Assembly: GCF_034675845.1 (NCBI RefSeq)
Contig: NZ_JAUCCU010000001.1
Location: 1,674,001-1,738,000, forward strand
DNA length: 64,000 nucleotides
Reading direction: 5' to 3'
From: Castellaniella sp.
GTDB taxonomy: Bacteria; Pseudomonadota; Gammaproteobacteria; Burkholderiales; Burkholderiaceae_B
Part shown: one piece after another, positions 16,532 to 25,129 of the stretch
Position numbering within the stretch: the first letter of the stretch is position 1
Layout: each line of letters opens with the position of its first letter
Position numbers and translations under genes: made by a program
Notes under the pieces: model-generated
What the model saw: the letters and a program-made list of their open reading frames with translations, nothing else
The model's database searches: none
What the model was told of the DNA's origin: nothing

Positions 16532-17713
16532 TCAGACCATTTCGATGGCCAGGGCCACGGCTTCGCCGCCGCCAATGCACAGCGAAGCAATGCCACGTTT
16601 GCCGCCGGTCTTGCGCAGGGCGCCGATCAGGGTGGTCAGCAGGCGGGCGCCCGATGCCCCGATCGGGTGGCCCAGGGCGGTGGCGCCGCCGTGGACGTTG
16701 ACGCGGTCGTGCGGCAGGTTCAGATCCTTCATGGCAGCCATGGTGACGACGGCAAAAGCCTCGTTGATTTCGTACAGGTCTATGTCCTCGGCCTTCCAGC
16801 CGGTCTTGGCCAGGAGCTTCTGGATGGCCCCCACCGGCGCGGTGGTGAACCATTCGGGTTCGTGCGAGAACTGGGTATGGCCGACAATGCGCGCCAGCGG
16901 CTTGGCGCCCAGTTCAGTGGCCTTGGATTCGCGCATCACCACCAGGGCGGACGCCCCGTCGGAGATCGAGGACGCATTGGCCGCCGTGATGGTGCCGTCT
17001 TTTTTGAAGGCGGGCTTCAGGGTGGGGATTTTTTCGGGCATGGCCTTGTAGGGGGCCTCGTCCTTGTCGATCACGGTGTCGCCTTTGCGGCCGGCAATCG
17101 TGACCGGGGTGATTTCCCATTGGAAGCTGCCGTCTTCTGTGGCCTGGCGGGCGCGTCGCAGGGACTCTAGTGAGAAGGCGTCTTGCTCTTCGCGGGTGAA
17201 TTGGTATTTAGAGGCGCAGTCTTCGGCGAACACGCCCATGGCGGTGCCGCGCTTGTAGGCGTCTTCCAGACCGTCCATCGCCATGTGGTCATAGACCGTG
17301 GAATGGCCGTAGCGGTAGCCCTGACGGCCGCGCAGCAGCAGATAGGGGGCGTTGCTCATGCTTTCCTGACCCCCGGCCACCACGACATCGGCGGATTCGG
17401 CCTTGATGATGTCGTGGGCTAGCATGACGGCCTTCAGCCCGGAGCCGCAGACCTTGTGCAAGGTGCTGCAGGCCACGCTTTTTGGCAGGCCTGCGCCGAG
17501 GGCGGCCTGGCGGGCGGGTGCCTGACCCTGGCCGGCTTGCAGCACATTGCCCATGATGACTTCTTGGACAGCATCGCCGGCGATGCCGGCGCGTTCGACG
17601 GCAGCGCGGATGGCGATGGCACCGAGTTCGTGGGCCGAGAGGCCTGAGAGGTTGCCCATCATGCCACCCATGGGCGTGCGGGCGGCAGAAACGATGACGA
17701 TGGAATCGGACAT
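16532..17713 (-). CDS. Acetyl-CoA C-acetyltransferase (thiolase)
   Basis: This 393-residue thiolase has the nucleophilic Cys89 in HKVCGSGLKA, the GHPIGASGAR histidine motif and the C-terminal CIGGGEAVA motif with the second catalytic cysteine. The start at 17713 (MSDSIVIVSAARTP) has AGGAG a few bases upstream; a longer in-frame extension to 17881 reads into the aceK 3' end and is rejected. In this operon it probably splits acetoacetyl-CoA, the product of leucine degradation, into two acetyl-CoA. Confidence 0.95.
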   Translation of the reverse strand: MSDSIVIVSAARTPMGGMMGNLSGLSAHELGAIAIRAAVERAGIAGDAVQEVIMGNVLQAGQGQAPARQAALGAGLPKSVACSTLHKVCGSGLKAVMLAHDIIKAESADVVVAGGQESMSNAPYLLLRGRQGYRYGHSTVYDHMAMDGLEDAYKRGTAMGVFAEDCASKYQFTREEQDAFSLESLRRARQATEDGSFQWEITPVTIAGRKGDTVIDKDEAPYKAMPEKIPTLKPAFKKDGTITAANASSISDGASALVVMRESKATELGAKPLARIVGHTQFSHEPEWFTTAPVGAIQKLLAKTGWKAEDIDLYEINEAFAVVTMAAMKDLNLPHDRVNVHGGATALGHPIGASGARLLTTLIGALRKTGGKRGIASLCIGGGEAVALAIEMV

Positions 17714-17729
17714 GGTGAGCTCCTGGTCG

Positions 17730-19586
17730 TTAAGACGTCGTGACTGGTTCCGGGATGGAATCAGCCGGTTTTTGGGGATACAGCCGTCTGGCTGAAGCGT
17801 AGGGGAAAATGTCTTCAATGCGGCCCTGAGCGGCGCGATGACGGCATTCCTGCCACCATTGTGCATCCAGAAGCGCGGCATGGTGTTTCATGAAGGCACT
17901 GCGCACACGAGCATCGCCCAGCAAAAAGCGTGCGAATTCTTCGGGGAAAACGTCGTTTCGGCCCACGGGATACCAGGGTTCGCTGGCCATCTCGGCTTCT
18001 TCATTGGGGGCGGGGGGGATACGGCGAAACTGCATTTCGGTCATGCGCTGGATTTCGTCGTAGTCGTAGAACACCACGCGGCCCAGGCGGGTGACGCCGA
18101 AGTTTTTGTACAGCATATCGCCGGGAAAAATATTGGCGGCGGCCAGTTCGCGGATGGCCTGGCCGTATTGCCGCACGGCGGCTTCCAGGGCGGCATCCGA
18201 GGCGCTGGTCAGGAAGATGTTCAGCGGCGTCATGCGGCGTTCGATGTAAACGTGCTTCAGGACGATCAGGTCGTCGGTTTCTTCGAGCAGGCTGGGAACT
18301 TCGGCGCGCAGTCCATCCAGCAGACGGGTGGAGAAACGGCTGCGCGGCAGGGCGACCTGAGAGTATTCCCAGGTGTCGGCCATGCGCCCGACGCGGTCGT
18401 GTTTTTTGACCAACTGGTATTTTTGCAGCACGGTTTCTTTGTCCATGCCTTCCTTGGCGATCCGGTCGCGGATGAGCTTGAAGACATAGGGATAGGAGGG
18501 CTGGTTGAACACCGTCATGACCATGCCCTGAATGCCGGGGGCGTAGTCGAAATTATCGCGCGAGTGCGCCAGATGATGTAAGAAATCCCGATAAAACAAG
18601 GTTTTACCCTGTTTTTGCAGGCCGATGGTGGTGTAGATTTCGGCCTTGGGCTTACGCGGAAACAGGGTGGCCAGAAAGTCCACATAGGCAGCCGGGGCCT
18701 CCATGTCGACCAGAAAATACGCCCGGGTGAAGCTGAACAGCGTGCTGAGATCATCGCTGGTATGCAGTAGGGCATCCAGCTGAATATGCCCCGAAGGCGT
18801 GTGCAATAAGGCAATCGAGAAGGGGTGAATCGCGGTCTGATTGACCAGTCGTCCCACGATATACGCGCCCTTGTTGCGGAAAAACAGGGTGTTCAGGACT
18901 TGCAGCTGGCAGTCTGGCGCCAGGCGCTTTCCCAGGCCGCGCGGCAGGCTGCGGCGCAGGTGGCGCAGGCCCATGAAAGCCAGGCGGCGGGCATCGCTGG
19001 GCAGGTCCTGGTAGGGTGCGGCCAGGCCAAAATCAGCCACCAGGCGCACCAGGCTGGGCAGCAAGCCTTCGGTCAGGGGATAGTACGAGCGGTAGGCGGA
19101 TTGTGCGCCGTCCAGGTAATCCGTGGCGACGGCAGGCCGCACGAATAAAAAATCATTGTTGAAGTAATTGCGGTGCAGAATGCGGCAGGAGACGGAATTG
19201 AAGAAAGTCTCGGCGCATTCGGGTTGCAGATGGCTGCTTAACAGGCCGATATAGCTGGATTTTGCGGCCTGCCAGTACGCCAGTTGTTCGGGAGTCAGGT
19301 CAGTGCCGGGGGCGGTCTGGGCCGATGAGGTGCCGCGCAGCGCCTGACCCAAGGCCATGGCGCATTCGCGCACGCGGGTGTCGTAGTATTCGATGCGTTC
19401 GCGTGAAAGCTGTTGTATCCCGTGCCAGTCGCCGGATTCAAACAGGGATTTTGCGCGTTGGGCGCCATAGCGAAACAGCGAGTAGTGGCGGTCGAAGCCC
19501 GCCAAAATGATACGCGCCACGGCCTCGGGGGTTTTCCCCCGAGGGGCGACAGGTTGGATGTGCTGGTGGTCGCCGTCGTCGCGCAT
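17730..19586 (-). CDS. aceK: Isocitrate dehydrogenase kinase/phosphatase
   Basis: The 618-residue product matches AceK across its length: an N-terminal regulatory region (ILAGFDRHYSLFRYGAQRAK) and a kinase-like C-terminal region with the ATP-binding APGIQGMVM loop, YVFKLIRD and YDYDEIQRMTE. It phosphorylates and dephosphorylates isocitrate dehydrogenase to divide carbon between the TCA cycle and the glyoxylate bypass. It sits inside the leucine-degradation operon, 4 bases after liuA and 16 bases before the thiolase start, far from any visible aceA/aceB. That arrangement ties glyoxylate-bypass control to acetyl-CoA-yielding catabolism. Confidence 0.95.
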   Translation of the reverse strand: MRDDGDHQHIQPVAPRGKTPEAVARIILAGFDRHYSLFRYGAQRAKSLFESGDWHGIQQLSRERIEYYDTRVRECAMALGQALRGTSSAQTAPGTDLTPEQLAYWQAAKSSYIGLLSSHLQPECAETFFNSVSCRILHRNYFNNDFLFVRPAVATDYLDGAQSAYRSYYPLTEGLLPSLVRLVADFGLAAPYQDLPSDARRLAFMGLRHLRRSLPRGLGKRLAPDCQLQVLNTLFFRNKGAYIVGRLVNQTAIHPFSIALLHTPSGHIQLDALLHTSDDLSTLFSFTRAYFLVDMEAPAAYVDFLATLFPRKPKAEIYTTIGLQKQGKTLFYRDFLHHLAHSRDNFDYAPGIQGMVMTVFNQPSYPYVFKLIRDRIAKEGMDKETVLQKYQLVKKHDRVGRMADTWEYSQVALPRSRFSTRLLDGLRAEVPSLLEETDDLIVLKHVYIERRMTPLNIFLTSASDAALEAAVRQYGQAIRELAAANIFPGDMLYKNFGVTRLGRVVFYDYDEIQRMTEMQFRRIPPAPNEEAEMASEPWYPVGRNDVFPEEFARFLLGDARVRSAFMKHHAALLDAQWWQECRHRAAQGRIEDIFPYASARRLYPQKPADSIPEPVTTS

Positions 19587-19590
19587 GGAA

Positions 19591-20769
19591 TCAGAGTGTT
19601 TCGTTAAAGAGTTCTCGTCCTATCAGCATACGACGAATTTCGCTGGTGCCGGCGCCGATTTCATAGAGTTTTGCGTCGCGCCACAGGCGGCCCGTGGGGT
19701 AATCGTTGATATAGCCGTTGCCGCCCAGGATTTGAATGCCTTCACCCGCCATCCAGGTGGCTTTTTCGGCGCAATACAAAATGACGCCAGCGCAATCCTT
19801 GCGGACTTGGCGAGCGTGCTGGTTGCCCAGGCGATCCAGGTTTTTACCCACGGTGTAGCAAAATGCGCGACTGGCCTGCAAGGTGGTGTACAGGTCGGCC
19901 AGCTTCGCCTGGACCAGTTGGAACTCGCCGATGGCCTGGCCGAACTGGCGGCGTTCGTGCACATAAGGCACCACCACGTCCATGACGGCCTGCATGATGC
20001 CCAGGGGGCCGGCCGCCAGCACGGCGCGTTCGTAATCCAAGCCGCTCATCAGCACACGCACCCCGCCGTTGAGCTCGCCCAGGATGTTTTCAGCCGGAAC
20101 GACGCAGTCCTGGAAGACGAGTTCGCCGGTGTGCGAGCCGCGCATGCCGAGCTTGTCCAGCTTCTGGGCCACGGAGAAGCCAGGGAAGGATTTTTCAATG
20201 ATGAAGGCGGTGATGCCGCGCTGCTTGGCCTCGGGGTCGGTCTTGGCATAGACCACCAGAGTATCGGCGTCCGGCCCGTTGGTGATCCACATTTTGGTGC
20301 CGTTCAGGACGTAGTGGTCGCCGCGTTTGTCGGCCCGCAGGCGCATGCTGACGACGTCCGATCCGGCACCGGCTTCGCTCATGGCCAGGGCGCCGATCTG
20401 TTCGCCGGAAACCAGGCCCGGCAGGTATTTTTGTTTTTGGGCTTCAGTGCCGTTGCGATGGATCTGGTTGACGCACAGGTTGGAGTGCGCCCCATAGGAC
20501 AGGGCGATCGAGGCGCTGGCCCGCGAGATTTCTTCCATGGCGATCATGTGCGCCAGATAACCGAGATTGGCCCCGCCGTAGGCTTCGTCCACGGTGACGC
20601 CCAGCAGGCCCAGGTCGCCGAATTTGCGCCAGAGATCCATGGGGAATTGATCGTCGCGATCAGCGGCGGCGGCGCGCGGGGCGATTTCAGCCTGGGCAAA
20701 ATCACGCACGGCATCGCGCAACATGTCCAGATCGGAACCTAGGTCGAAGTTCAGGCCGGGTAAATCCAT
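19591..20769 (-). CDS. liuA: Isovaleryl-CoA dehydrogenase
   Basis: This 392-residue acyl-CoA dehydrogenase has the FAD and substrate motifs ALAMSEAGAGSDVVSM and KMWITNGPDADTLVVYAKT, then GLDYERAVLAAGPLGIMQ (the catalytic glutamate region of isovaleryl-CoA dehydrogenases) and C-terminal QILGGNGYINDYP. It oxidises isovaleryl-CoA to 3-methylcrotonyl-CoA using an electron-transfer flavoprotein. It lies 21 bases downstream of the MerR regulator gene and 4 bases upstream of aceK, consistent with one operon. Confidence 0.95.
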   Translation of the reverse strand: MDLPGLNFDLGSDLDMLRDAVRDFAQAEIAPRAAAADRDDQFPMDLWRKFGDLGLLGVTVDEAYGGANLGYLAHMIAMEEISRASASIALSYGAHSNLCVNQIHRNGTEAQKQKYLPGLVSGEQIGALAMSEAGAGSDVVSMRLRADKRGDHYVLNGTKMWITNGPDADTLVVYAKTDPEAKQRGITAFIIEKSFPGFSVAQKLDKLGMRGSHTGELVFQDCVVPAENILGELNGGVRVLMSGLDYERAVLAAGPLGIMQAVMDVVVPYVHERRQFGQAIGEFQLVQAKLADLYTTLQASRAFCYTVGKNLDRLGNQHARQVRKDCAGVILYCAEKATWMAGEGIQILGGNGYINDYPTGRLWRDAKLYEIGAGTSEIRRMLIGRELFNETL

Positions 20770-20790
20770 GGGGTGGTCTCCTGGTGGGGA

Positions 20791-21240
20791 TTATTTGGCA
20801 AATACGGGGAGGGCGTCCGAAACCGGATGATGGACTGCTGCCAGGTCGGCTGCTTGGCGGCTGCGCAGCAGAGCGACGCATTCAGCCTGCTGGCGGTGCA
20901 GTTCTTCGAGAGTCTCGTCCAGGTCGTGGCGCTGTTGTTCCAGCTTTTGACGGTGGTTGTCCAGCACCTGGGCGTAATGCTGCAGCTGGGCCGTGGTGCT
21001 GGCGTGGCTGCGATCGTACAGGTTGATCAGGGTAACGATTTCGGCCAATTGCAGGCCCAGACGACGGCCACGCAGGGCGAGCTTCAGGCGGGTGCGGTCA
21101 CGTGTGGCGTACACGCGATTGCGGCCTTCGCGCGCCGGACTGACGATGCCCTGGTCTTCGTAGAAACGAATGGTGCGCGGCGTGATGCCGAATTCGCGGG
21201 ATAGCTCGGAGATGGTCCAGGTAGGATGGCGCATGGGCAT
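20791..21240 (-). CDS. liuR: MerR-family regulator of leucine/isovalerate catabolism
   Basis: This 149-residue protein begins with a MerR winged helix-turn-helix (WTISELSREFGITPRTIRFYEDQGI) followed by a long dimerisation helix. The C-terminal effector part lacks the cysteine pairs of metal sensors. Its place as first gene of the liu operon and the palindrome in its upstream region match LiuR, which represses branched-chain amino acid degradation genes in proteobacteria. It probably controls itself, the operon and the divergent hydrolase. A second ATG six bases downstream is an alternative start. Confidence 0.88.
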   Translation of the reverse strand: MPMRHPTWTISELSREFGITPRTIRFYEDQGIVSPAREGRNRVYATRDRTRLKLALRGRRLGLQLAEIVTLINLYDRSHASTTAQLQHYAQVLDNHRQKLEQQRHDLDETLEELHRQQAECVALLRSRQAADLAAVHHPVSDALPVFAK

Positions 21241-21269
21241 GGGTTCGCGCAGTGCTCAAGGAAAGATTC

Positions 21270-21317
21270 ATTATGCATCTAGTTTACGTTAACGTAAAGT
21301 GCTGGTTCTGACATAAT
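21270..21317. promoter_or_regulatory. LiuR-type operator with two divergent promoters
   Basis: A perfect 16-base palindrome TTTACGTTAACGTAAA lies at 21283-21298, between liuR and the divergent hydrolase gene, and resembles LiuR sites. It overlaps plausible -35 boxes in both directions. On the plus strand TTAACG (21289-21294), 17 bases, CATAAT (21312-21317). On the minus strand TTTACG inside the palindrome, 17 bases, CATAAT (complement of 21270-21275). A bound dimer would cover both -35 regions. Confidence 0.75.
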
Positions 21318-21344
21318 GGTGTTTTTGAATCAAGGAGACTTCGC

Positions 21345-22421
21345 ATGAACCCGCAGGAACAAATGCTGGAATATCCCTGGGACATGACCCAGCCCGAACC
21401 CGGCTACGCGATCAATGTGGCTGATGGGGTGCGTTGGGTACGCATGCCCCTGCCGTTTGCGCTGGACCACATCAATCTCTGGCTGTTGCGCGATCAGATC
21501 GACGGACGCGATGGCTGGACGGTGGTCGATTGCGGTATTGACCGCCCCGAGGTGCGCGAATGCTGGGAGGCCGTATTCAATCAGGTGCTGGAAGGGCTGC
21601 CGGTCTTGCGTGTCATCGTGACCCATATGCATCCGGATCATATCGGCCTGGCGCACTGGCTGTGCCAGCGCTGGCAGGCGCCCCTGTGGATGAGCATGAC
21701 GGACTATGCCCTGGCCCGCTTGTGGACGGGGACCACGGCGACGGACACATCTGTCGAAGGCAGCGGCCCGGCAGGCGAATCCGCAGCACGTCATTTTGGC
21801 CGACATGGCCTGGTGGACCCGGAGGCCCAGGCCCTGATCCGCAAGCGCCATGATTATTATGCCCGTCTGGTGCCCGACGTGCCCAAGCAATACCACCGCT
21901 TGCTGAATGGCCAGACGCTTTCCATCGGCGGGCGGGATTGGCAGCCGATCGCCGGTTATGGCCATGCACCGGAACACATGTCCCTGTGGTGCCCTACCCT
22001 GGATGTTTTGATTTCCGGCGATATGGTGCTGCCGCGCATTTCCACCAATATCAGCGTATTTGACCTGGAACCCGAGGCGAATCCCTTGCCTTTGTATCTG
22101 GAGTCGCTCAAGGATTATGACAGCCTGCCGGAGCGTACCCTGGTGCTGCCTTCGCATGGACGGCCATTTCGTGGCTTGCATGAGCGGATCGCACAGCAGC
22201 AGGCGCACCACGCCGAGCGTCTGGCCGAAGTGCTGGCTGCCTGTCATCACCCCCAAAGCGCGTATGACCTGCTGCCCGTCCTGTTTCACCGTCAGCTGGA
22301 CATGCACCAACTGGGTTTTGCCATGGGGGAAGCCGTGGCCCACCTGCACGCCCTATCCTTTCAGGGGGACTTGATTCGCAGCTTGGGTGAGGACGGAGTC
22401 TACCGTTTCTGCCAAGCCTGA
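21345..22421 (+). CDS. MBL-fold metallo-hydrolase
   Basis: This 358-residue protein has a metallo-beta-lactamase fold with the metal motif THMHPDHIGL (H94, H96, D98, H99) and a later histidine-containing GYGHAPEHMSL segment. The substrate is unknown; candidates in this fold include thioesters and glyoxalase-II-like substrates. AAGGAG precedes the ATG. It is transcribed divergently from liuR with a shared palindromic operator, which suggests a role in branched-chain acyl-CoA metabolism, perhaps as an acyl-CoA or thioester hydrolase. That role is inferred from position only. Confidence 0.85.
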   Translation: MNPQEQMLEYPWDMTQPEPGYAINVADGVRWVRMPLPFALDHINLWLLRDQIDGRDGWTVVDCGIDRPEVRECWEAVFNQVLEGLPVLRVIVTHMHPDHIGLAHWLCQRWQAPLWMSMTDYALARLWTGTTATDTSVEGSGPAGESAARHFGRHGLVDPEAQALIRKRHDYYARLVPDVPKQYHRLLNGQTLSIGGRDWQPIAGYGHAPEHMSLWCPTLDVLISGDMVLPRISTNISVFDLEPEANPLPLYLESLKDYDSLPERTLVLPSHGRPFRGLHERIAQQQAHHAERLAEVLAACHHPQSAYDLLPVLFHRQLDMHQLGFAMGEAVAHLHALSFQGDLIRSLGEDGVYRFCQA

Positions 22422-22468
22422 ATCCGGCATTCCGGCGATCACTTTTAACCTCATACAGGACACATATC

Positions 22469-23692
22469 ATGGCACGCGACGCAACCGGTCATGCTGATGA
22501 ACGCATCGACACTTCGCTGCAGCACATAGGCCAGGCCCCGCTGGACCCCGTCACTGGGGCGGGGCCGGTGGCCTTGCCTTCGATTCGCACCAGCACGGTG
22601 CGTTTTGCGTCCATGGATAAACTGGATCAGGCCCAGGCGGCCAAGCAGCGCGGCGAACGCGCCCCGACCTACGGACGGGTCGGGCTGGAAACCCATGCGG
22701 CGCTGGAAACCCTGCTGTGCCGCCTGGAGGACGGCGAGCGCGCTTTTCTGGCGCCGTCCGGGATGGCGGCCATCAGCATGGCCCTGATGGCGTATCTCAG
22801 CCAGGGCGACCATGCCTTGGTGGCGGATTGCGTGTATGGGCCGGTGCGCTATTTTCACCAGACGATACTGTCGCGCATGGGGATAGCCATGGATTTCGTG
22901 CGCCCGGATCTGGCAAGTCTGCAGGCGGCTCTGCGGCCCGAGACGCGCGTGCTGTACCTGGAATCCCCAGGGTCCTTGCTGATGGAAATGCTGGATTTGC
23001 CGACTTTGTCGCGCTGGGCGCACGACCATGGCCTGGTGGTCATCGTGGACAATACCTGGGGCTCGGGCTATATCTACCAGCCTTTGACCCTGGGGGCGGA
23101 TATATCGGTACTGGCCGCCACCAAATACATAGGCGGGCATTCGGACCTGATGCTGGGCGCAGCGGTGGCGCGCGACCCGGCGCTGATCGCCAAGCTGCAT
23201 GAAACCCACTATGCATTGGGCAACACCGTCAGCGCCGATGATGCCTGGCTGGCCTTGCGGGGGGCGCGTACGCTGGGACTACGCATGCGCGGCTGCGCCG
23301 ATAATGCCTTGACGGTATGCCAGTGGCTGGCCGTCCAGCCGCAGGTATCGCACATTTTCTTTCCAGCCTGGGCGCAAGACGCGGGCCATGCCCTATGGCA
23401 GCGCGACGCCAGGGGCTCCAACGGCTTGCTGGCGGTAGCGGTAGATTTCAACAATGCCCAAGTGCGCCGCGTGATCGATGCACTGCACTTGTTTGGCATC
23501 GGCTATTCCTGGGGCGGCTACGAGAGCCTGGTGACCCAGGTCGAGCCTGCCGCCCTGGCGTCCCATGGGTATTGGGCGCAGACAGCCTCCGCCCGCATGC
23601 AGGCCGGCACGGTGCTGCGCCTGCATATTGGCCTGGAAGATCCTGCCGACTTGATCGATGATCTACGGCAGGCTTTTGCGGCGGCAACCTAG
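22469..23692 (+). CDS. metC: Cystathionine beta-lyase
   Basis: The 407-residue PLP enzyme of the Cys/Met metabolism family carries the PLP-binding lysine K219 in LAATKYIGGHSDLMLG, preceded by VIVDNTWGSGYIYQP. The YGRVGLETHAALE segment near residue 70 is typical of proteobacterial MetC. It cleaves cystathionine to homocysteine, pyruvate and ammonia in methionine synthesis. It starts 47 bases after the hydrolase gene, and its stop overlaps the stop of the convergent dsbA by three bases. Confidence 0.9.
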   Translation: MARDATGHADERIDTSLQHIGQAPLDPVTGAGPVALPSIRTSTVRFASMDKLDQAQAAKQRGERAPTYGRVGLETHAALETLLCRLEDGERAFLAPSGMAAISMALMAYLSQGDHALVADCVYGPVRYFHQTILSRMGIAMDFVRPDLASLQAALRPETRVLYLESPGSLLMEMLDLPTLSRWAHDHGLVVIVDNTWGSGYIYQPLTLGADISVLAATKYIGGHSDLMLGAAVARDPALIAKLHETHYALGNTVSADDAWLALRGARTLGLRMRGCADNALTVCQWLAVQPQVSHIFFPAWAQDAGHALWQRDARGSNGLLAVAVDFNNAQVRRVIDALHLFGIGYSWGGYESLVTQVEPAALASHGYWAQTASARMQAGTVLRLHIGLEDPADLIDDLRQAFAAAT

Positions 23693-24315
23693 TTTTTCTG
23701 GGCGAGTAACTGCTTGACCAGCTTGTTGGCCTCGTCAACTGCACCCTGGTAGCTGCCAGTGTGTGACGGCGAGGTCACGTACTGGCCACCAATTGCAAGA
23801 GACGGCGTGCCGTCGATCTGATAGGACTTGGTCAGTTCGTCGGCGCGGGTGACTTTCGTCTGCACGCCAAAGGAATTGAAGGTATCGGTAAATGCCTGGC
23901 GATCCACGCCCTGGTTGGCGACCCAATTGATGATGTCTTTGGCTTCGAACAGGTTTTCGCGTTTTTCGTGGATGGCCTGGAATACGGCGTCATGCAGATC
24001 CATGCGGTCAAGGGCCTCTAGCGCGTAATACAGCTTTTGCAGATCCTTCATGCTGGCATTGAAGGCCACCGGCACACCTTTGTAAACCACCGAGTCGGGC
24101 AGGGTGGGCACCCATTTATCAATCAGGGGCTGAATCTTGGCGCAGTGCGGGCAGGTATAGGAAAAGAATTCCAGGACTTCGATCTTGCCCGGTGTGTCCG
24201 AAGGCTGGATCGGGTCCAGGGTATCAAAGGAAGCTGCCTGGGCGGTGGAGGCCATGGCCAGGGCGGCCAGACCCAGCAACAGGCCGGAAGCAAAGCGGGA
24301 AATCAAAGCGGTCAT
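23689..24315 (-). CDS. dsbA: Periplasmic thiol:disulfide oxidoreductase DsbA
   Basis: This 208-residue protein has a signal peptide (MTALISRFASGLLLGLAALA, cleavage near the AQA at residue 27) and a thioredoxin fold with the CPHC active site (C55, C58) in FFSYTCPHCAKIQP. It also has the cis-Pro region in SYQIDGTPSLAIGG. It introduces disulfides into exported proteins. The start at 24315 follows a CGGAG site; a longer in-frame extension is not signal-like. It lies downstream of the SPOR gene and argS on the same strand. Confidence 0.94.
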   Translation of the reverse strand: MTALISRFASGLLLGLAALAMASTAQAASFDTLDPIQPSDTPGKIEVLEFFSYTCPHCAKIQPLIDKWVPTLPDSVVYKGVPVAFNASMKDLQKLYYALEALDRMDLHDAVFQAIHEKRENLFEAKDIINWVANQGVDRQAFTDTFNSFGVQTKVTRADELTKSYQIDGTPSLAIGGQYVTSPSHTGSYQGAVDEANKLVKQLLAQKN

Positions 24316-24404
24316 GGATGCTCCGAAATAGGGGGTGAAAAAAGAGGCTACCCTGGGATGCCTGTTAGGGGGTTGAAGGCTTCCAGAAGCCACCCGGAAT
24401 ATCT

Positions 24405-25124
24405 TCAGGGACGAACGACGGTGGATTCTATCTTTTCGTCACCTAGTTTAGTGCGGGCACGGTTCATGTCGTCAATGCCCTTGAAGGGGCCCACGCGCAC
24501 CCGATTGATGGAGGCGCCGTTGGATTCGCCGGCCTCGATGCGGACCGGCAGGCCCAGCATCACCACCCGGGCCAGCATGGTCTGGGCTTCGGCGGCAGAG
24601 CGAAATGCGCCGGTTTGCAGGTAATACGTGGTCTGTGTGTTAGCCGCTGGTTTATTGGCTGGCGGTGGTGGCGGTGGGGCCGGCAGATTGACAGCCGGTT
24701 TTGCAGGGTCCGGGGCCGTGATGGGCTTGGGGGCCGCCGGCGCGGACGCCGGTGCCGTGGGGGCCGCCGCCGGTGTGCTTGTCTGGTCCAGACCGGCAAT
24801 GATCTGGTTGATGGCGTCGGTCAGGGGTTCCTGAGGCTGGCCGGGCGCGGGCGCGGCACCCGGCGGGGTCAGGGCGCTGCCGCCTTGGGCGGGCGTGCGG
24901 GTGCCCGCAGGGCCATCTTTGCCATACAAGGCAATATTCGGATCTGGCGCGTTTTTCACGTCAGGCAGCAAGGTCGTCGGATCGTTGCGGCTGGCTTTGT
25001 CCTTGAAGGGCATGGGGGCCTGAGTGACGAACAGAGCCACGGCCACGGCGGCCGCCACGCCCAGCATCATGCCCAGCACCAGGCTGAGCCAGGAGCTATT
25101 GGATTTTTTCTTGCGTGTGGCCAT
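24405..25124 (-). CDS. SPOR-domain membrane protein (FtsN-like)
   Basis: This 239-residue protein has a basic cytoplasmic start (MATRKKKSNSS), one membrane segment (about 13-33), a Pro/Ala-rich linker and a C-terminal SPOR domain (YYLQTGAFRSAAEAQTMLAR to INRVRVGPFKGIDDMNRART). SPOR domains bind glycan strands stripped of stem peptides at the division septum. It starts 5 bases after the argS stop. The architecture is that of FtsN-like proteins, but identity with FtsN itself is not shown. Confidence 0.9.
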   Translation of the reverse strand: MATRKKKSNSSWLSLVLGMMLGVAAAVAVALFVTQAPMPFKDKASRNDPTTLLPDVKNAPDPNIALYGKDGPAGTRTPAQGGSALTPPGAAPAPGQPQEPLTDAINQIIAGLDQTSTPAAAPTAPASAPAAPKPITAPDPAKPAVNLPAPPPPPPANKPAANTQTTYYLQTGAFRSAAEAQTMLARVVMLGLPVRIEAGESNGASINRVRVGPFKGIDDMNRARTKLGDEKIESTVVRP

Positions 25125-25129
25125 GCGGC

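Noticed and set aside
17714..17881. N-terminal extension of the thiolase
   Set aside because: The extension overlaps the aceK 3' end, is not thiolase-like, and the ATG at 17713 has a good AGGAG site.
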